Positions 9,546-18,148 are shown, counted from the first letter of the stretch. The stretch is 64,000 nucleotides of DNA from an uncultured Saprospiraceae bacterium (GCA_937125475.1 CAKZLL010000316.1:1-64000), one strand, 5' to 3'. Made by a program: numbers and translations. Notes: generated by a model not told the origin, from the sequence alone.

Positions 9546-9715
9546 AGTTCTCAATGCTTGGAAATAAGTGTAAAATCCTTACAAAATCTTATAAATCATT
9601 GACTTATTGAACTTTTAATGAAAAAAAGATATTTTAAATAATAAACATCCATAAATTTTACGTTTCTTTGGGGAGTGAAATAAAATCCCTCATTTTTTAA
9701 CTAAAACTTTTAATA

Positions 9716-10450
9716 TTGAGTAGAAGATTTAACAGGAACAATAATAATAGAAAGGAGGATAAGCCTCAATTCAGAATCAACATGATGATTCGAGTTCCCG
9801 AGATCAGATTAGTCGGAAATAACCTTGATGTAATTAGCGGGAAACTAGGAGAAGAAATTGAATCAGGGATATATCCTACTCGTAAGGCATTGTCATGGGC
9901 TAACAAGTTGGAAATGGATCTTGTAGAAATTTCTCCAAAGGCAAAGCCTCCTGTCTGCCGTATTATTGATTACAGCAAGTTCTTATACGAACGCAAGAAG
10001 AAAGAAAAAGAAATCAAGTCTAAAGCAGTCAAGACGGTTATTAAAGAAATCCGTTTTGGTCCGAATACAGATGATCATGATTTTGCTTTCAAGGTGAAAC
10101 ATGCGCAAGGCTTCATGGAAGATGGCGCAAAAGTAAAAGCTTATGTTCAATTTAAAGGACGTACTATTGTCTTTAAAGAACGAGGTGAATTATTGTTGTT
10201 ACGCTTCATGAAGGAATTGGAAAAACTAGGTGCAGCAGAAGCATTGCCAAGATTAGAAGGCAGAAGAATGTCTGTCATCATCAGTCCTAAGAAGAGAAAG
10301 AAAGCAACAACAAAAAAGAAGAAGTCTAGAAACGGAGATAATAAAAAATCGGATAAAAAAGCTAAAGTTGAAAGTCCAAAAGTTGAACAACCAAAAGCTG
10401 AAAGTCCAAAAGCTGAACCGCCAAAGGTTGAAAAGCCCAAAGTCGAATAA
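9716..10450 (+). CDS. infC: Translation initiation factor IF-3 (TTG start)
   Basis: 244 residues. The N-terminal IF3 domain ([30 protein letters not shown]-type core reading [20 protein letters not shown]) and the C-terminal domain ([39 protein letters not shown]) are complete. IF-3 binds the 30S subunit, blocks early 50S joining and proofreads initiator tRNA and start codon. The only plausible in-frame start that keeps the N-terminal domain is TTG at 9716; a non-AUG start is a family hallmark that lets IF-3 repress its own translation. After residue 205 there is a lysine-rich tail with six repeats of the type K-V/A-E-x-P-K. The usual rpmI and rplT partners are absent: a strong terminator follows 36 bp after the stop. 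Confidence 0.96.
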   Translation: MSRRFNRNNNNRKEDKPQFRINMMIRVPEIRLVGNNLDVISGKLGEEIESGIYPTRKALSWANKLEMDLVEISPKAKPPVCRIIDYSKFLYERKKKEKEIKSKAVKTVIKEIRFGPNTDDHDFAFKVKHAQGFMEDGAKVKAYVQFKGRTIVFKERGELLLLRFMKELEKLGAAEALPRLEGRRMSVIISPKKRKKATTKKKKSRNGDNKKSDKKAKVESPKVEQPKAESPKAEPPKVEKPKVE

Positions 10451-10486
10451 GCAATTAGTTTTTACAAATATCCTTTATATAATATA

Positions 10487-10521
10487 AAAAGCTAAAGCAA
10501 CATTGTGTTGCTTTAGCTTTT
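10487..10521 (+). terminator. Intrinsic terminator of infC
   Basis: A perfect 16-bp stem (AAAAGCTAAAGCAACA at 10487-10502, its complement at 10506-10521) with a TTG loop, followed by a short T-rich run, 36 bp after the infC stop and 34 bp before the end of the convergent aminopeptidase gene. It can serve both genes. Confidence 0.85.
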
Positions 10522-10554
10522 CTATTTGAACAGCCTCAAAGCCCTAAAATCTAT

Positions 10555-11652
10555 CTAAAATAGAAATTTACCACTTTGATAAATTAATTCATCATCCGCA
10601 TAGATTTCTCCCCCGTTTTTCATTTCTGCAATCATATCCCAATGAATGGAAGATTGGTTTTTCCCGCCTGTTTGCAAATATGATTGTCCGATTGCCATAT
10701 GAACCGTTCCGCCCATTTTTTCATCAAAAAGAATATTTTTGGTCGGCGTTTGAATATTATCATTTGTACCAATCGCGACTTCGCCAAATCGTTTTGCCCC
10801 AGCTACATTGAAGACTTTATCTAAAATATGTTGCCCTTTTTTAGCTTGCCATTTTTGGACTTCTCCATTTTCGACCCAAAGCGTTACGCCTTGCAATTCT
10901 TCTCCCATTCGGTAAGCAGGATAATCAAAATAAATCACACCATTCATACTATCTTCTACGGGGGAAGAATATACTTCTCCAGAAGGCATATTGGTCTGAC
11001 CATCCGAGTTGATCCAAGTTCGCCCTTCTGTCGAAAAAGTAATATCAGTACCTTCACCTTTATATTGAATCTTCGAACGGCTATTCAACAAATCCACTAC
11101 TTTCTGTTGTTTGGCACGTACTTCTAGCCATTTTTCCATAGGATTTTCCTCAAAAAGAAAGCAGGCATTATAAATAAAATTCTGATAATTTTCATAAGAC
11201 ATACCAGCATTTTGTGCCATTGCTTGCGTAGGAAACTCACAAAGATTTCGTTTCAATTCCCTTACTGCCGTTCTTTTTGAATAAATATCCCGATAAGGTT
11301 GTCTTGCTTTAGCAATAATACTGGATTTTGAACCGTCTACTCCACGCATTTCACTGGTATTGAATGGTGCGCGAATGTAGAGATAACATTCAAAATTGGT
11401 CATTGCTTCCTTAAAAAGTGGCGAATTATAAGCCAATTGTGCTTCATTGGCAGTATCCATAAAAATGCGGCTTCTGCCTTGAAATTCTAAATCAATATGA
11501 GGCAAGCCCCCAGCTTTCAAAACAGAGCGATAGACTTCCCTCAAAAGCGGCTCTGCTATCGTAGTTGTCTGTATATAAACACGTTCTCCTTCCTTGACTT
11601 CTAATGAATAATTAACTAATAATTCAGCGTATTTTTTTAATATTTGGCTCAT
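10555..11652 (-). CDS. M29-family aminopeptidase (AmpS/aminopeptidase T type)
   Basis: 365 residues, usual length for peptidase family M29 (thermophilic aminopeptidases, dimetal enzymes of the cytosol). Family landmarks are in order: the N-terminal KKYAELLVNYSLEVKEGERV, the metal-ligand segment NMPSGEVYSSP, then GEVAIGTN, the FDEKMGGTVHMAIGQSY segment and the late SSIHWDMI with the ligand His and Asp. All expected acidic and His residues of these motifs are present. It would remove N-terminal amino acids from short peptides. Monocistronic, convergent with infC. Confidence 0.93.
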   Translation of the reverse strand: MSQILKKYAELLVNYSLEVKEGERVYIQTTTIAEPLLREVYRSVLKAGGLPHIDLEFQGRSRIFMDTANEAQLAYNSPLFKEAMTNFECYLYIRAPFNTSEMRGVDGSKSSIIAKARQPYRDIYSKRTAVRELKRNLCEFPTQAMAQNAGMSYENYQNFIYNACFLFEENPMEKWLEVRAKQQKVVDLLNSRSKIQYKGEGTDITFSTEGRTWINSDGQTNMPSGEVYSSPVEDSMNGVIYFDYPAYRMGEELQGVTLWVENGEVQKWQAKKGQHILDKVFNVAGAKRFGEVAIGTNDNIQTPTKNILFDEKMGGTVHMAIGQSYLQTGGKNQSSIHWDMIAEMKNGGEIYADDELIYQSGKFLF

Positions 11653-11751
11653 TGGATTGTATTAATTTCTGTTAGTAATTGAGAATTATTTCAATTTTAA
11701 TGACCATTTTATAAAAAGTCATTTTTAATGATGAACTAGCTCTTTAACAAT

Positions 11752-11820
11752 AGACTTCTTGTACGGCGGCTAGTGAATTTAATGAAACGGCAGCAAATTA
11801 AGTAGCCTCCGTACAAGTCT
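11752..11820. repeat. Element E1: 69-bp inverted repeat with AGACTTGTAC-type ends
   Basis: The two halves are near complements: AGACTT(CT)TGTACGGCGGCTA at the left and TAGCCTCCGTACAAGTCT at the right. The right half, read in reverse, contains GGCTACTTAATTTGCT, which is also found in the 42-bp element at 15539-15580. MITE-like, no coding capacity. Confidence 0.65.
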
Positions 11821-11834
11821 AATGGTATAATCTC

Positions 11835-12173
11835 TCAATATTTATAAAGTTTTCCTTGTTCTTTTAGCATTTTTTTAGCGACTTTCCATTTTGGTAACTT
11901 ATCCGCATCAATTGTCAGGATTCTGATTTCGGATGCGAGTTCAGCGCTTTTTTTCATAGCGGCTAAATGCCCACCTTGTCTTGCAAAATCTTTTATTTCT
12001 CCTTCGTTTTCCCATAAAGTCATGGTATAATGTAAAGTCCAAATTCCTTGTGATTTGAAATCAAGGACATTTGTTTTCTTTATTTGTCGAACGACTTGAA
12101 GCGATGCGAGAGACAACTTGAAGAATAATAGAGGATTTTTTAATTTAATACTGGTAATCGTTATTTTTTTCAT
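11835..12173 (-). CDS. DUF3291-like / antibiotic-monooxygenase-fold protein
   Basis: 112 residues. The sequence has the ferredoxin-like alpha+beta pattern of the small monooxygenase (ABM) superfamily, with WTLHYTMTLWENEGEIKDF followed by GGHLAAMKKS as in DUF3291 proteins. The enzymatic role, if any, is unknown; related proteins use a His or aromatic pocket for redox-active substrates or heme. The gene stands alone, opposite to the NUDIX gene, with which it shares a 218-bp upstream region. Confidence 0.65.
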   Translation of the reverse strand: MKKITITSIKLKNPLLFFKLSLASLQVVRQIKKTNVLDFKSQGIWTLHYTMTLWENEGEIKDFARQGGHLAAMKKSAELASEIRILTIDADKLPKWKVAKKMLKEQGKLYKY

Positions 12174-12391
12174 TGGTTGTTCTTTAACGTAGTGTAGACA
12201 AAATATATACGGGCAAGAAATCCCTGTATTACATTGTAAAAATAGGAAATATCAAGCCCTTTTCCAGTTTCAATAGTTTTTTTAAATATAAATTGCAATT
12301 TGTAATCAAATATCTATATTTTTCCGTTTTCAATTAGTCTAAATAATGAATAACCAATTTTATTTAGTGCAGTAATTAAATATTAATAAGT

Positions 12392-12922
12392 ATGAAAGGA
12401 CCTAAATTTTGCCCAAATTGCGCAACAGCATTAATTCTTAAACACACAAAAGATAGAGATCGCCTAATTTGCCCAGCCGAAAGCTGTGGTTATGTGCATT
12501 GGAATAATCCAATTCCAGTTGTTGCAGCAGTCGTTGAATGCGGTGATGATGTTGTTTTGGTTCGTAGTATTGGCTGGCCTGCTGGATGGTATGGGTTAGT
12601 GACTGGCTTTTTGGAGCAAGGCGAAGATGTAGTTGAAGGCGTAAAAAGAGAAGTTAAAGAAGAAACAGGGCTAGAGCCAGAAGAAGTGAATTTTATTGGT
12701 ATTTATCCATTTTTTAGGATGAACCAAATCTTGATTTGTTATCATGTGAAAGTGCCTGATGGAGAAATTAAAATTGATACTAGTGAATTGGAAGGCTATA
12801 AAAGAGTACCAATTACGAAGGTGCGCCCTTGGCGAGCAGGTACAGGAATTGCGCTAAGAGATTGGTTAAGAACGAAGGGTATAGAGGCTGAATTTATGGA
12901 ATTTGGAAAAGCGAATAAATAA
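12392..12922 (+). CDS. NUDIX hydrolase with N-terminal zinc ribbon
   Basis: 176 residues. The zinc ribbon has Cys7, Cys10, Cys27 and Cys32 (CPNC ... CPAESC). The Nudix box is perfect, residues 72-94: G72, E78, R86, E87, E90, E91, G93, which binds the catalytic divalent metal. Zinc ribbon plus Nudix is the layout of NAD-pyrophosphatase-like NudC relatives, but the chain lacks the large N-terminal domain and the typical SQPWPFPxS motif of NudC, so the substrate (nucleotide diphosphate linked to another group) is open. Confidence 0.93.
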   Translation: MKGPKFCPNCATALILKHTKDRDRLICPAESCGYVHWNNPIPVVAAVVECGDDVVLVRSIGWPAGWYGLVTGFLEQGEDVVEGVKREVKEETGLEPEEVNFIGIYPFFRMNQILICYHVKVPDGEIKIDTSELEGYKRVPITKVRPWRAGTGIALRDWLRTKGIEAEFMEFGKANK

Positions 12923-12933
12923 CAATCACTATA

Positions 12934-13042
12934 AAAAATAGGGTTCATTGACGATTTTTGCCAAAATGAACATTTCAATATATCCAATGGGTCATGACCC
13001 ATTGGATGAAAATGACAAAAATCATCAATGAACCATAAATAG
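12934..13042. mobile_element. MITE B: 93-bp GGTTCATTGA-ended element with 7/8 target duplication
   Basis: Element 12942-13034. Its left 34 bp and right 21 bp match copy A (3887-4017) almost exactly, yet the centre is different: a perfect 26-bp palindrome at 12982-13007 whose half is ATCCAATGGGTCA. Flanks are AAAAATAG (12934-12941) and ATAAATAG (13035-13042), 7 of 8 identical. The element follows the NUDIX stop by 19 bp. Confidence 0.82.
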
Positions 13043-13232
13043 ATTTTTTTGGGTAAAAAATTGAATAACTAGTGCTAATAGCTATTTTTAGAAGGAAAAA
13101 ACAATATGATTAAAATGCTAATTTATTCATTATAACCACCCTCACTCCCCTTAATTTACAAGTTTTAACACATTTAAAATAATTTTAATATAAATTAAGT
13201 AAACACATATTTAAAAAAAATAAATATTTACT

Positions 13233-13240
13233 TATATTTG
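13233..13240 (+). promoter_or_regulatory. Candidate -7 box for the coiled-coil gene
   Basis: TATATTTG matches the Bacteroidota TANNTTTG box, 46 bp before the ATG at 13287. No good TTTG -33 box is at the expected spacing, so support is limited. Confidence 0.4.
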
Positions 13241-13286
13241 CTTTTGCTAACTTAAACCATCACAAAAAGTAAAGTAAAAGTAAATA

Positions 13287-14231
13287 ATGAAAAAAAATGT
13301 ATTAATAGGTTTAGGTGTTGTATTAGGCGTTTCGTTCTTATTCAATATCTTACAATTAACCACAGGCAATAGTAAACGAAAACAAATCAAAAAACTAAAA
13401 TCCTCTTTAACTCTAGAAAAAGAAAAAGCGGATACTTTAGAAGTTCAATATAATGATTTAACAGTTGACGTGAATAGTCTTCAAGACGAGAATGTTCAAC
13501 TCGCTGATAGTGTCGTCTATTTGAATAAAAAGATCCGAAGATTACGCTCAAAAATCAAAGGATATACCTCTCGTTTAGAAACTTTGCAGAGTTCAATGGC
13601 ATTTCTAGAAGAAAAACATGCTACCTTAGAAAGTCAGATAGCCAATCAATTACAGGCAGATAAAGCAGATGATAGTCAAGTCCAAGTACTTCAACAAGAG
13701 AAAGCAGCATTAGAACAGAAAATTCAAGCAATGATTGCTAAAAATGATAGCTTGGAAGAAGTGAAGGAATCGCTTTATGAACAAGTCTTGAAAAAGGAAG
13801 AAGAGAAACAAGAGTATATCAAAAAAGATGAAGTTTCGAAAAAGACATTGGATATTATTCAAAATACAACCGTTGAATTTTTTGAAGTTTTTGCTCGTAA
13901 GAAAAATCAAAAACGTGCTAGATCGGCTAAACGTTGGCATGATACAGTGATTAATTTGTCGCTTTTGTATGAAACGCAAGAAGACCTTAATAATCAAGAA
14001 TTTCTAATAAAAATAATGGATACTTCAACAGGTAAAATCGTTTCGCCACGCGAAAATAGTGAAAGCGATACGCCAGGTATTTCATTTATCTTTGTTGGCA
14101 ATCCTGCTCCAACGATTACTTATAGCAATTACGAAAAGAAAAAGGGCGAGAACTATGTTGTACAGGTCTATTTAGTACAAGACGGTACGCCTTATTTATT
14201 AAGTCAAGGTACTTCAGCAATTGTATTTTAG
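13287..14231 (+). CDS. Membrane-anchored coiled-coil protein, function unknown
   Basis: 314 residues. One N-terminal transmembrane segment (VLIGLGVVLGVSFLFNILQL) and then a long heptad-rich coiled coil to about residue 185, rich in K, E, Q and L. The C-terminal third (about 215-314) is globular and beta-rich: FLIKIMDTSTGKIVSP, FIFVGNPAPTITY, VVQVYLVQDGTPYLLSQGT. This resembles envelope scaffolds, but no family is recognised. Likely type II topology with the coil and C-terminal domain in the periplasm. Followed by a lipoprotein gene 170 bp downstream with element D3 between them. Confidence 0.75.
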   Translation: MKKNVLIGLGVVLGVSFLFNILQLTTGNSKRKQIKKLKSSLTLEKEKADTLEVQYNDLTVDVNSLQDENVQLADSVVYLNKKIRRLRSKIKGYTSRLETLQSSMAFLEEKHATLESQIANQLQADKADDSQVQVLQQEKAALEQKIQAMIAKNDSLEEVKESLYEQVLKKEEEKQEYIKKDEVSKKTLDIIQNTTVEFFEVFARKKNQKRARSAKRWHDTVINLSLLYETQEDLNNQEFLIKIMDTSTGKIVSPRENSESDTPGISFIFVGNPAPTITYSNYEKKKGENYVVQVYLVQDGTPYLLSQGTSAIVF

Positions 14232-14300
14232 TAAATTCTAAAGTAATTTTTTCGTTTTTTGCTAGAATAGTAGTCCAATCAAAAAAGAAAAATCGTAGTT

Positions 14301-14356
14301 TAGGAACGTGTAAAAAATAACTTATAACATTTGACGGTTTCTTTGCACGTTCCTTA
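14301..14356. repeat. Element D3: 56-bp short relative of D1 and D2
   Basis: Inverted-repeat ends TAGGAACGTGTAAA / TTTGCACGTTCCTTA with AAAAAATAA just inside, like the ends of D1 (8992-9150) and D2 (15152-15312), but with almost no internal sequence. It could also act as a terminator for the upstream gene. Confidence 0.5.
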
Positions 14357-14401
14357 GTAACGATTAAATATTTTTTGAACATCAATTAGACTATTAATAA
14401 T

Positions 14402-15142
14402 ATGAAAAAGCGATTTCTCCATATTTTTTTAATCACAATCACTTTGGCTAGTTGCGCTCCTAATAACAAGCCAGAAGTAAAAGCAAGAGGCAATACCACC
14501 ATGATTAATGTTCAAAAAAAGGAAAAAGAAATAGGAAAAGAAGTTGTTTCAAAAATTGATACGGCTATAAAACAAGCAGAAAAAAATAGTCAAAACGAGG
14601 CTAATTCTGATAATACTCAACAGGCTACTGAACCAAAAAAACAAACAACAAGCAAGTCAGAAGCTGCCAAAAAATCAAAGGCAACACTATTTGCGGAAAG
14701 CCGATTTGAGGAAGTTATCACAAATACATTGGGCAAAGGATCATTTCAAAGATCGATAGTAAATTGTGCCCAAAATAACAGTTTTTGTACTGATAATATT
14801 AGTAAAAATTGGTTAGTCAAAGGTCTTAATCGCTACGCTTCAATTGATAAAGATACAATTCTTCGCATCAAATATTGTCAATTAGAAGGCAAATATAATG
14901 GGCGAACTAGAGCTTATAAAATCGGTCGAGTAGAAGAATGGATCGTTTCGGACGTACAAAGCGCAGATAATATTATTAGAAAACTTAATAAATTATCAAG
15001 CACAAATTGGCAAAAAATCTATCCACAAAAAGTAACTTATTGGAGAGATCAGCAAAGTATTTTTATCATTCAGCCACAAGATTCTTATTCTGTTGGCTTC
15101 GCTGATGCACTCAAAAAAGATATGCAAAAAACGTTAAAATAG
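14402..15142 (+). CDS. Lipoprotein, hypothetical
   Basis: 246 residues with a lipobox (ITLASC, Cys18). A charged, low-complexity, probably helical or disordered linker (about 30-100, rich in K, E, Q, S, T) is followed by a globular domain with several cysteines (CAQNNSFC, YCQLEGKYNG) and WIVSDVQSADNIIRKL and TNWQKIYPQ segments. Predicted on an envelope membrane; no family recognised. Weak neighbour link with the coiled-coil gene. Confidence 0.7.
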   Translation: MKKRFLHIFLITITLASCAPNNKPEVKARGNTTMINVQKKEKEIGKEVVSKIDTAIKQAEKNSQNEANSDNTQQATEPKKQTTSKSEAAKKSKATLFAESRFEEVITNTLGKGSFQRSIVNCAQNNSFCTDNISKNWLVKGLNRYASIDKDTILRIKYCQLEGKYNGRTRAYKIGRVEEWIVSDVQSADNIIRKLNKLSSTNWQKIYPQKVTYWRDQQSIFIIQPQDSYSVGFADALKKDMQKTLK

Positions 15143-15151
15143 AAACTTGTT

Positions 15152-15312
15152 TAGGGAGTGCGCAAAAAATAATCTACCCATCTTGCTATGAATTTTACTT
15201 TTTACTGCGTTGCCTTTTTCTTGCATAGCGAGCTATGCAAGAAAAAAGTGCCTTGTAAAAAATAAAATTCATTACGCAATTTGGGGTATGTTATTTATTT
15301 CCTTGTCCCTTA
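15152..15312. mobile_element. Element D2: about 161-bp inverted-repeat element
   Basis: Full-length counterpart of D1. The ends TAGGGAGTGCGCAAAAAATA and TTATTTCCTTGTCCCTTA are imperfect inverted repeats. Its centre is a perfect hairpin with TTTTTCTTGCATAGC, two spacer bases GA, and the complement. No obvious target duplication was found. Confidence 0.72.
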
Positions 15313-15327
15313 ATTTTAAATTTGGCT

Positions 15328-15374
15328 AAAAAAAGCTTTTTATTGTGATTTTTACACAATAAAAAGCTTTTTTT
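15328..15374 (+). terminator. Intrinsic terminator-like hairpin
   Basis: Long stem AAAAAAGCTTTTTATTGTG / CACAATAAAAAGCTTTTTT with a 7-nt loop, followed by T8. It lies 185 bp after the lipoprotein gene, beyond element D2, so it probably ends that transcript after the element was inserted. Confidence 0.65.
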
Positions 15375-15538
15375 TTGCGATTCTAGAATATGACATTGGC
15401 ATTAGTTATGTTAAATTCCTTATTTTGTTCATATATTTTAGCAATCAAACGTTATAAAGGTAATTAATGAAAGCTAATAGAAAAATTGGTCATATAATTG
15501 ACTGATAATATTTAGAAAAAATTACTATTCAAATAAAT

Positions 15539-15580
15539 AGATTTGTACAACGGCTACTTAATTTGCTACAGTATAAGTCT
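15539..15580. repeat. Element E2: 42-bp AGACTT-ended inverted repeat
   Basis: AGATTTGTAC at the left and GTATAAGTCT at the right, with GGCTACTTAATTTGCT inside, the block it shares with E1 (11752-11820). It ends 16 bp before the ATG of the next gene, so it forms part of that gene's leader. Confidence 0.55.
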
Positions 15581-15595
15581 AATAACGAGAGAGAA

Positions 15596-16198
15596 ATGAT
15601 AACGAGAATAATCATAGCAATGTCTTTGCTTTTTGCAATGAACCTTATTACGGCTTGCTATGCACTAGATTGTGGGGATATGGCAACTTACTACCTAAAA
15701 GATGTCAAAACTTACGCTATTGATGCTGAATACAATTCAGTTAATCAGCAAACAGAGAGAAATATTGTAGATACACTCCGCCATCAATTGACATTTGAAA
15801 CCAATACTTATGTAGAATTTGTCTCAAATCTCCCACAAAAACCATCCTTTGGAGGAATGAATGTAGCTTATGGTTGCCAAAATGTCTTACTTAATCCTAT
15901 TACAACGACCAAATCTTCGTTTTCTGTCAACAAAAATATTTATATTACAGATATTTCTCAACCTGGACTTTGTGTAGATTCTATCCCTGCTTTTACCAAT
16001 TTATTGGAAAATGAAAGAATAAAAGCCGCAATTACTTTTCCTGAACAACTTGTTTTAGAAAGAAGTGGAACAACTAATATTGATTATAAAAATCATCAAT
16101 TAATGTTTCTTGAGGACGATTATGAATTTTATTTCAAATGGGAAACCAGTGATGGAATTGAGTTAGAAGACATTGTAAAGGTATATTTAGCTTTATAA
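15596..16198 (+). CDS. Lipoprotein, hypothetical
   Basis: 200 residues from the ATG at 15596, chosen because GAGAGAG just upstream is a purine-rich ribosome site and it places a lipobox (NLITAC, then YALDCGDM) correctly; an upstream TTG would run through the repeat element. The mature part is beta-rich with several Cys (CGDMATYYL, YGCQNVLL, GLCVDSIPAF) and ends in YFKWETSDGIELEDIVKVYL. No family recognised. Followed 43 bp later by the gamma carbonic anhydrase gene. Confidence 0.7.
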   Translation: MITRIIIAMSLLFAMNLITACYALDCGDMATYYLKDVKTYAIDAEYNSVNQQTERNIVDTLRHQLTFETNTYVEFVSNLPQKPSFGGMNVAYGCQNVLLNPITTTKSSFSVNKNIYITDISQPGLCVDSIPAFTNLLENERIKAAITFPEQLVLERSGTTNIDYKNHQLMFLEDDYEFYFKWETSDGIELEDIVKVYLAL

Positions 16199-16241
16199 CA
16201 AATGAGATAAATTACTCATTTTCAATTTTCAATTTAAAAAA

Positions 16242-16763
16242 ATGGCACTTATTAAATCGGTTAGGGGATTTTCTCCAACATTTGGATCAAATTGTTTTTT
16301 AGCAGAAAATTCAACAATTGTAGGTGATGTCCAAATGGGTGATGATTGCAGCATTTGGTTTAATGCCGTGGTCAGAGGCGATGTAAATGCCATTCGATGC
16401 GGTAATAAAGTGAATATTCAAGATGGAGCAGTCATTCATTGTACTTACGAACAATCTCAAACAATAGTAGGCAATTCCGTTTCTGTTGGACACAATGCGA
16501 TTTTGCATGGTTGTACCATAAAGGATAATGTATTGGTTGGAATGGGCGCAATTATTATGGACAATGCGATTGTAGAATCGAATTGTTTAATCGCAGCGGG
16601 CGCGGTTGTTTTAGAAAACGCACATCTAGAATCGGGTTTTATCTACGGCGGAGTTCCTGCCAAAAAACTCAAACCACTCACACCAGCGACCTTTCAGCAG
16701 TATGTTGGTCGAATTGCGGATAATTATGTCATGTATGCAAGTTGGTTTAAGGAAGAGGTTTAA
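16242..16763 (+). CDS. Gamma carbonic anhydrase family protein
   Basis: 173 residues, left-handed beta-helix of hexapeptide repeats (WFNAVVRGDVNAIRCGNKVN and on). The three metal-ligand histidines are all in place, His66 (AVIHC), His84 (SVGHN) and His89 (ILHGC), as is the Arg-Asp pair RGD (45-47). These enzymes hydrate CO2 as homotrimers with Zn or Fe/Co; many homologs of this YrdA/PaaY-like length have other or no proven activity. The C-terminal tail ends in a short helix. Possibly co-transcribed with the isoprenoid-synthase-like gene 115 bp downstream. Confidence 0.9.
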   Translation: MALIKSVRGFSPTFGSNCFLAENSTIVGDVQMGDDCSIWFNAVVRGDVNAIRCGNKVNIQDGAVIHCTYEQSQTIVGNSVSVGHNAILHGCTIKDNVLVGMGAIIMDNAIVESNCLIAAGAVVLENAHLESGFIYGGVPAKKLKPLTPATFQQYVGRIADNYVMYASWFKEEV

Positions 16764-16878
16764 ATAATCTAATCGGTCAAATTGGTTCAATTGATAGTTA
16801 AAATTGTAGAATTATTAATCTTCAATTGTTCTCTTTCAATTATTTCTTATCATTGCATCTTAATATAAAAAACGACCG

Positions 16879-17910
16879 ATGAGCTTTTTAAAAAATACCT
16901 TTTACTTAATTGATTCTTCAAGAAAAGTCTATTTAGCCAGCCATAAAAATCGCCCTTTGCAAAAGTATGTCACAGCCTCAACGCTTGACGTAACAGCAAA
17001 AGCTAGAGCGATGAGCGACGATACGATTTCAGAAGATCTATTTGCCAAATTTCGTTGGTATATGACGAATACCTTGTTTTTTGGTCAAATGCTCACTGAT
17101 TTGACAGGTATTGAACGCACCGAAAAAGAGGATAAAGCCTATATGTATTTAGGTACAATTATCGCATTTACAGATTTATTGATTGATGATTATAAAGTCG
17201 ATGAGGAAAGTATGCGAACAATTTTGTCAGATGTTTTTTTAGAAAGCGAAAGTAGAAATGTAACAGGATTATTGATCGAAGACCTATTCCGATTATATTT
17301 AAATGCCTTTTATGATCATTTTGATCGTTCCAATATTAATGAATTTAAACGGTGTTTGGTTGGTTTGATGACTGCTCAAATTGATAGTGCTAGACAATTC
17401 AACCCAGATATTTCTGAAAAGGAAATTATTAGAATTACTTCCGAAAAAGGCGGTTATTCTTTTGAATTATGTTGCAATATTTATCCAAAATTGAAAGGAA
17501 AAGTAACTGCTGCGATGTATAAGATTGGTGTAATTGACCAATTTTTGAATGATGCACAGGATATTCATAAAGATTTAAAATCAGGTATTAAGACCTTTGC
17601 TCATTTCAAAAATGACTTTGCTGACATTTCTAATACTTTAATTCAGCACCGCGATGAAGCCTTTCAAGCCGTGATGTCATTGGATTTACCATTTAAAAAT
17701 AAAGAGAAATTCTTATTCGGTTTTAATGCCATTGTTTCGGGTGTGATATATAAAACACATTGTTATTCTAAGGTGATGAACAATGATTTGGATTTTAGTA
17801 AAATGGCGAAACTGCCGAAATCAGACTTCGATATTCCTGTTTTTAATTTGAATTCTTTCAAATTTAATTTTCCTAAAATTGTAGGTTTTGATGCTAAGAA
17901 ATATCTTTAG
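16879..17910 (+). CDS. Class I isoprenoid-synthase-fold protein (putative)
   Basis: 343 residues, all-helical. Two acidic motifs suggest a class I prenyl/terpene synthase fold: D99-LLI-D103-D104-YKV-D108, and later QFLN-D225-AQ-D228-IHK-D232. The second resembles the N/D-rich second metal motif, and both sit in helices about 120 residues apart as expected for binding a diphosphate through Mg2+. The N-terminal 60 residues and the tail after 300 match no family I know. Product and chain length cannot be read from sequence. It ends facing a geranylgeranyl-reductase-like gene, which fits an isoprenoid pathway, but the two are convergent, not an operon. Confidence 0.6.
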   Translation: MSFLKNTFYLIDSSRKVYLASHKNRPLQKYVTASTLDVTAKARAMSDDTISEDLFAKFRWYMTNTLFFGQMLTDLTGIERTEKEDKAYMYLGTIIAFTDLLIDDYKVDEESMRTILSDVFLESESRNVTGLLIEDLFRLYLNAFYDHFDRSNINEFKRCLVGLMTAQIDSARQFNPDISEKEIIRITSEKGGYSFELCCNIYPKLKGKVTAAMYKIGVIDQFLNDAQDIHKDLKSGIKTFAHFKNDFADISNTLIQHRDEAFQAVMSLDLPFKNKEKFLFGFNAIVSGVIYKTHCYSKVMNNDLDFSKMAKLPKSDFDIPVFNLNSFKFNFPKIVGFDAKKYL

Positions 17911-17959
17911 ATAAGCGGATTATTTCATTAGTTAATGGCCAAGCTAAAATATATATTTC

Positions 17960-18000
17960 AATGAGATTATGTCAATTTTTCAAATTGACATAGTCTCATT
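17960..18000. terminator. Terminator hairpin after the isoprenoid-synthase-like gene
   Basis: 19-bp arms (AATGAGATTATGTCAATTT and its near complement, one mismatch) with a TTC loop and a T5 run at 18000-18004. A second weaker hairpin (GGAG...CTCC, 18057-18084) follows before the convergent gene. Confidence 0.75.
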
Positions 18001-18148
18001 TTTGTCTAGTCCTAAAATAGAGTTACAGGTAAAAAAATAACTAACGTATATAAAATGGAGTATTTCAACTAAGGTTGATGCTCCTTTTCAGTAAATGAAC
18101 CAACAATATTTCAATAATCACATTAACTATAATAATCTATTTTTCCCA

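Noticed and set aside
10147-10440. Open frame opposite infC
   Set aside because: It is the antisense of the Lys-rich tail of infC; composition is a mirror of the repeat.
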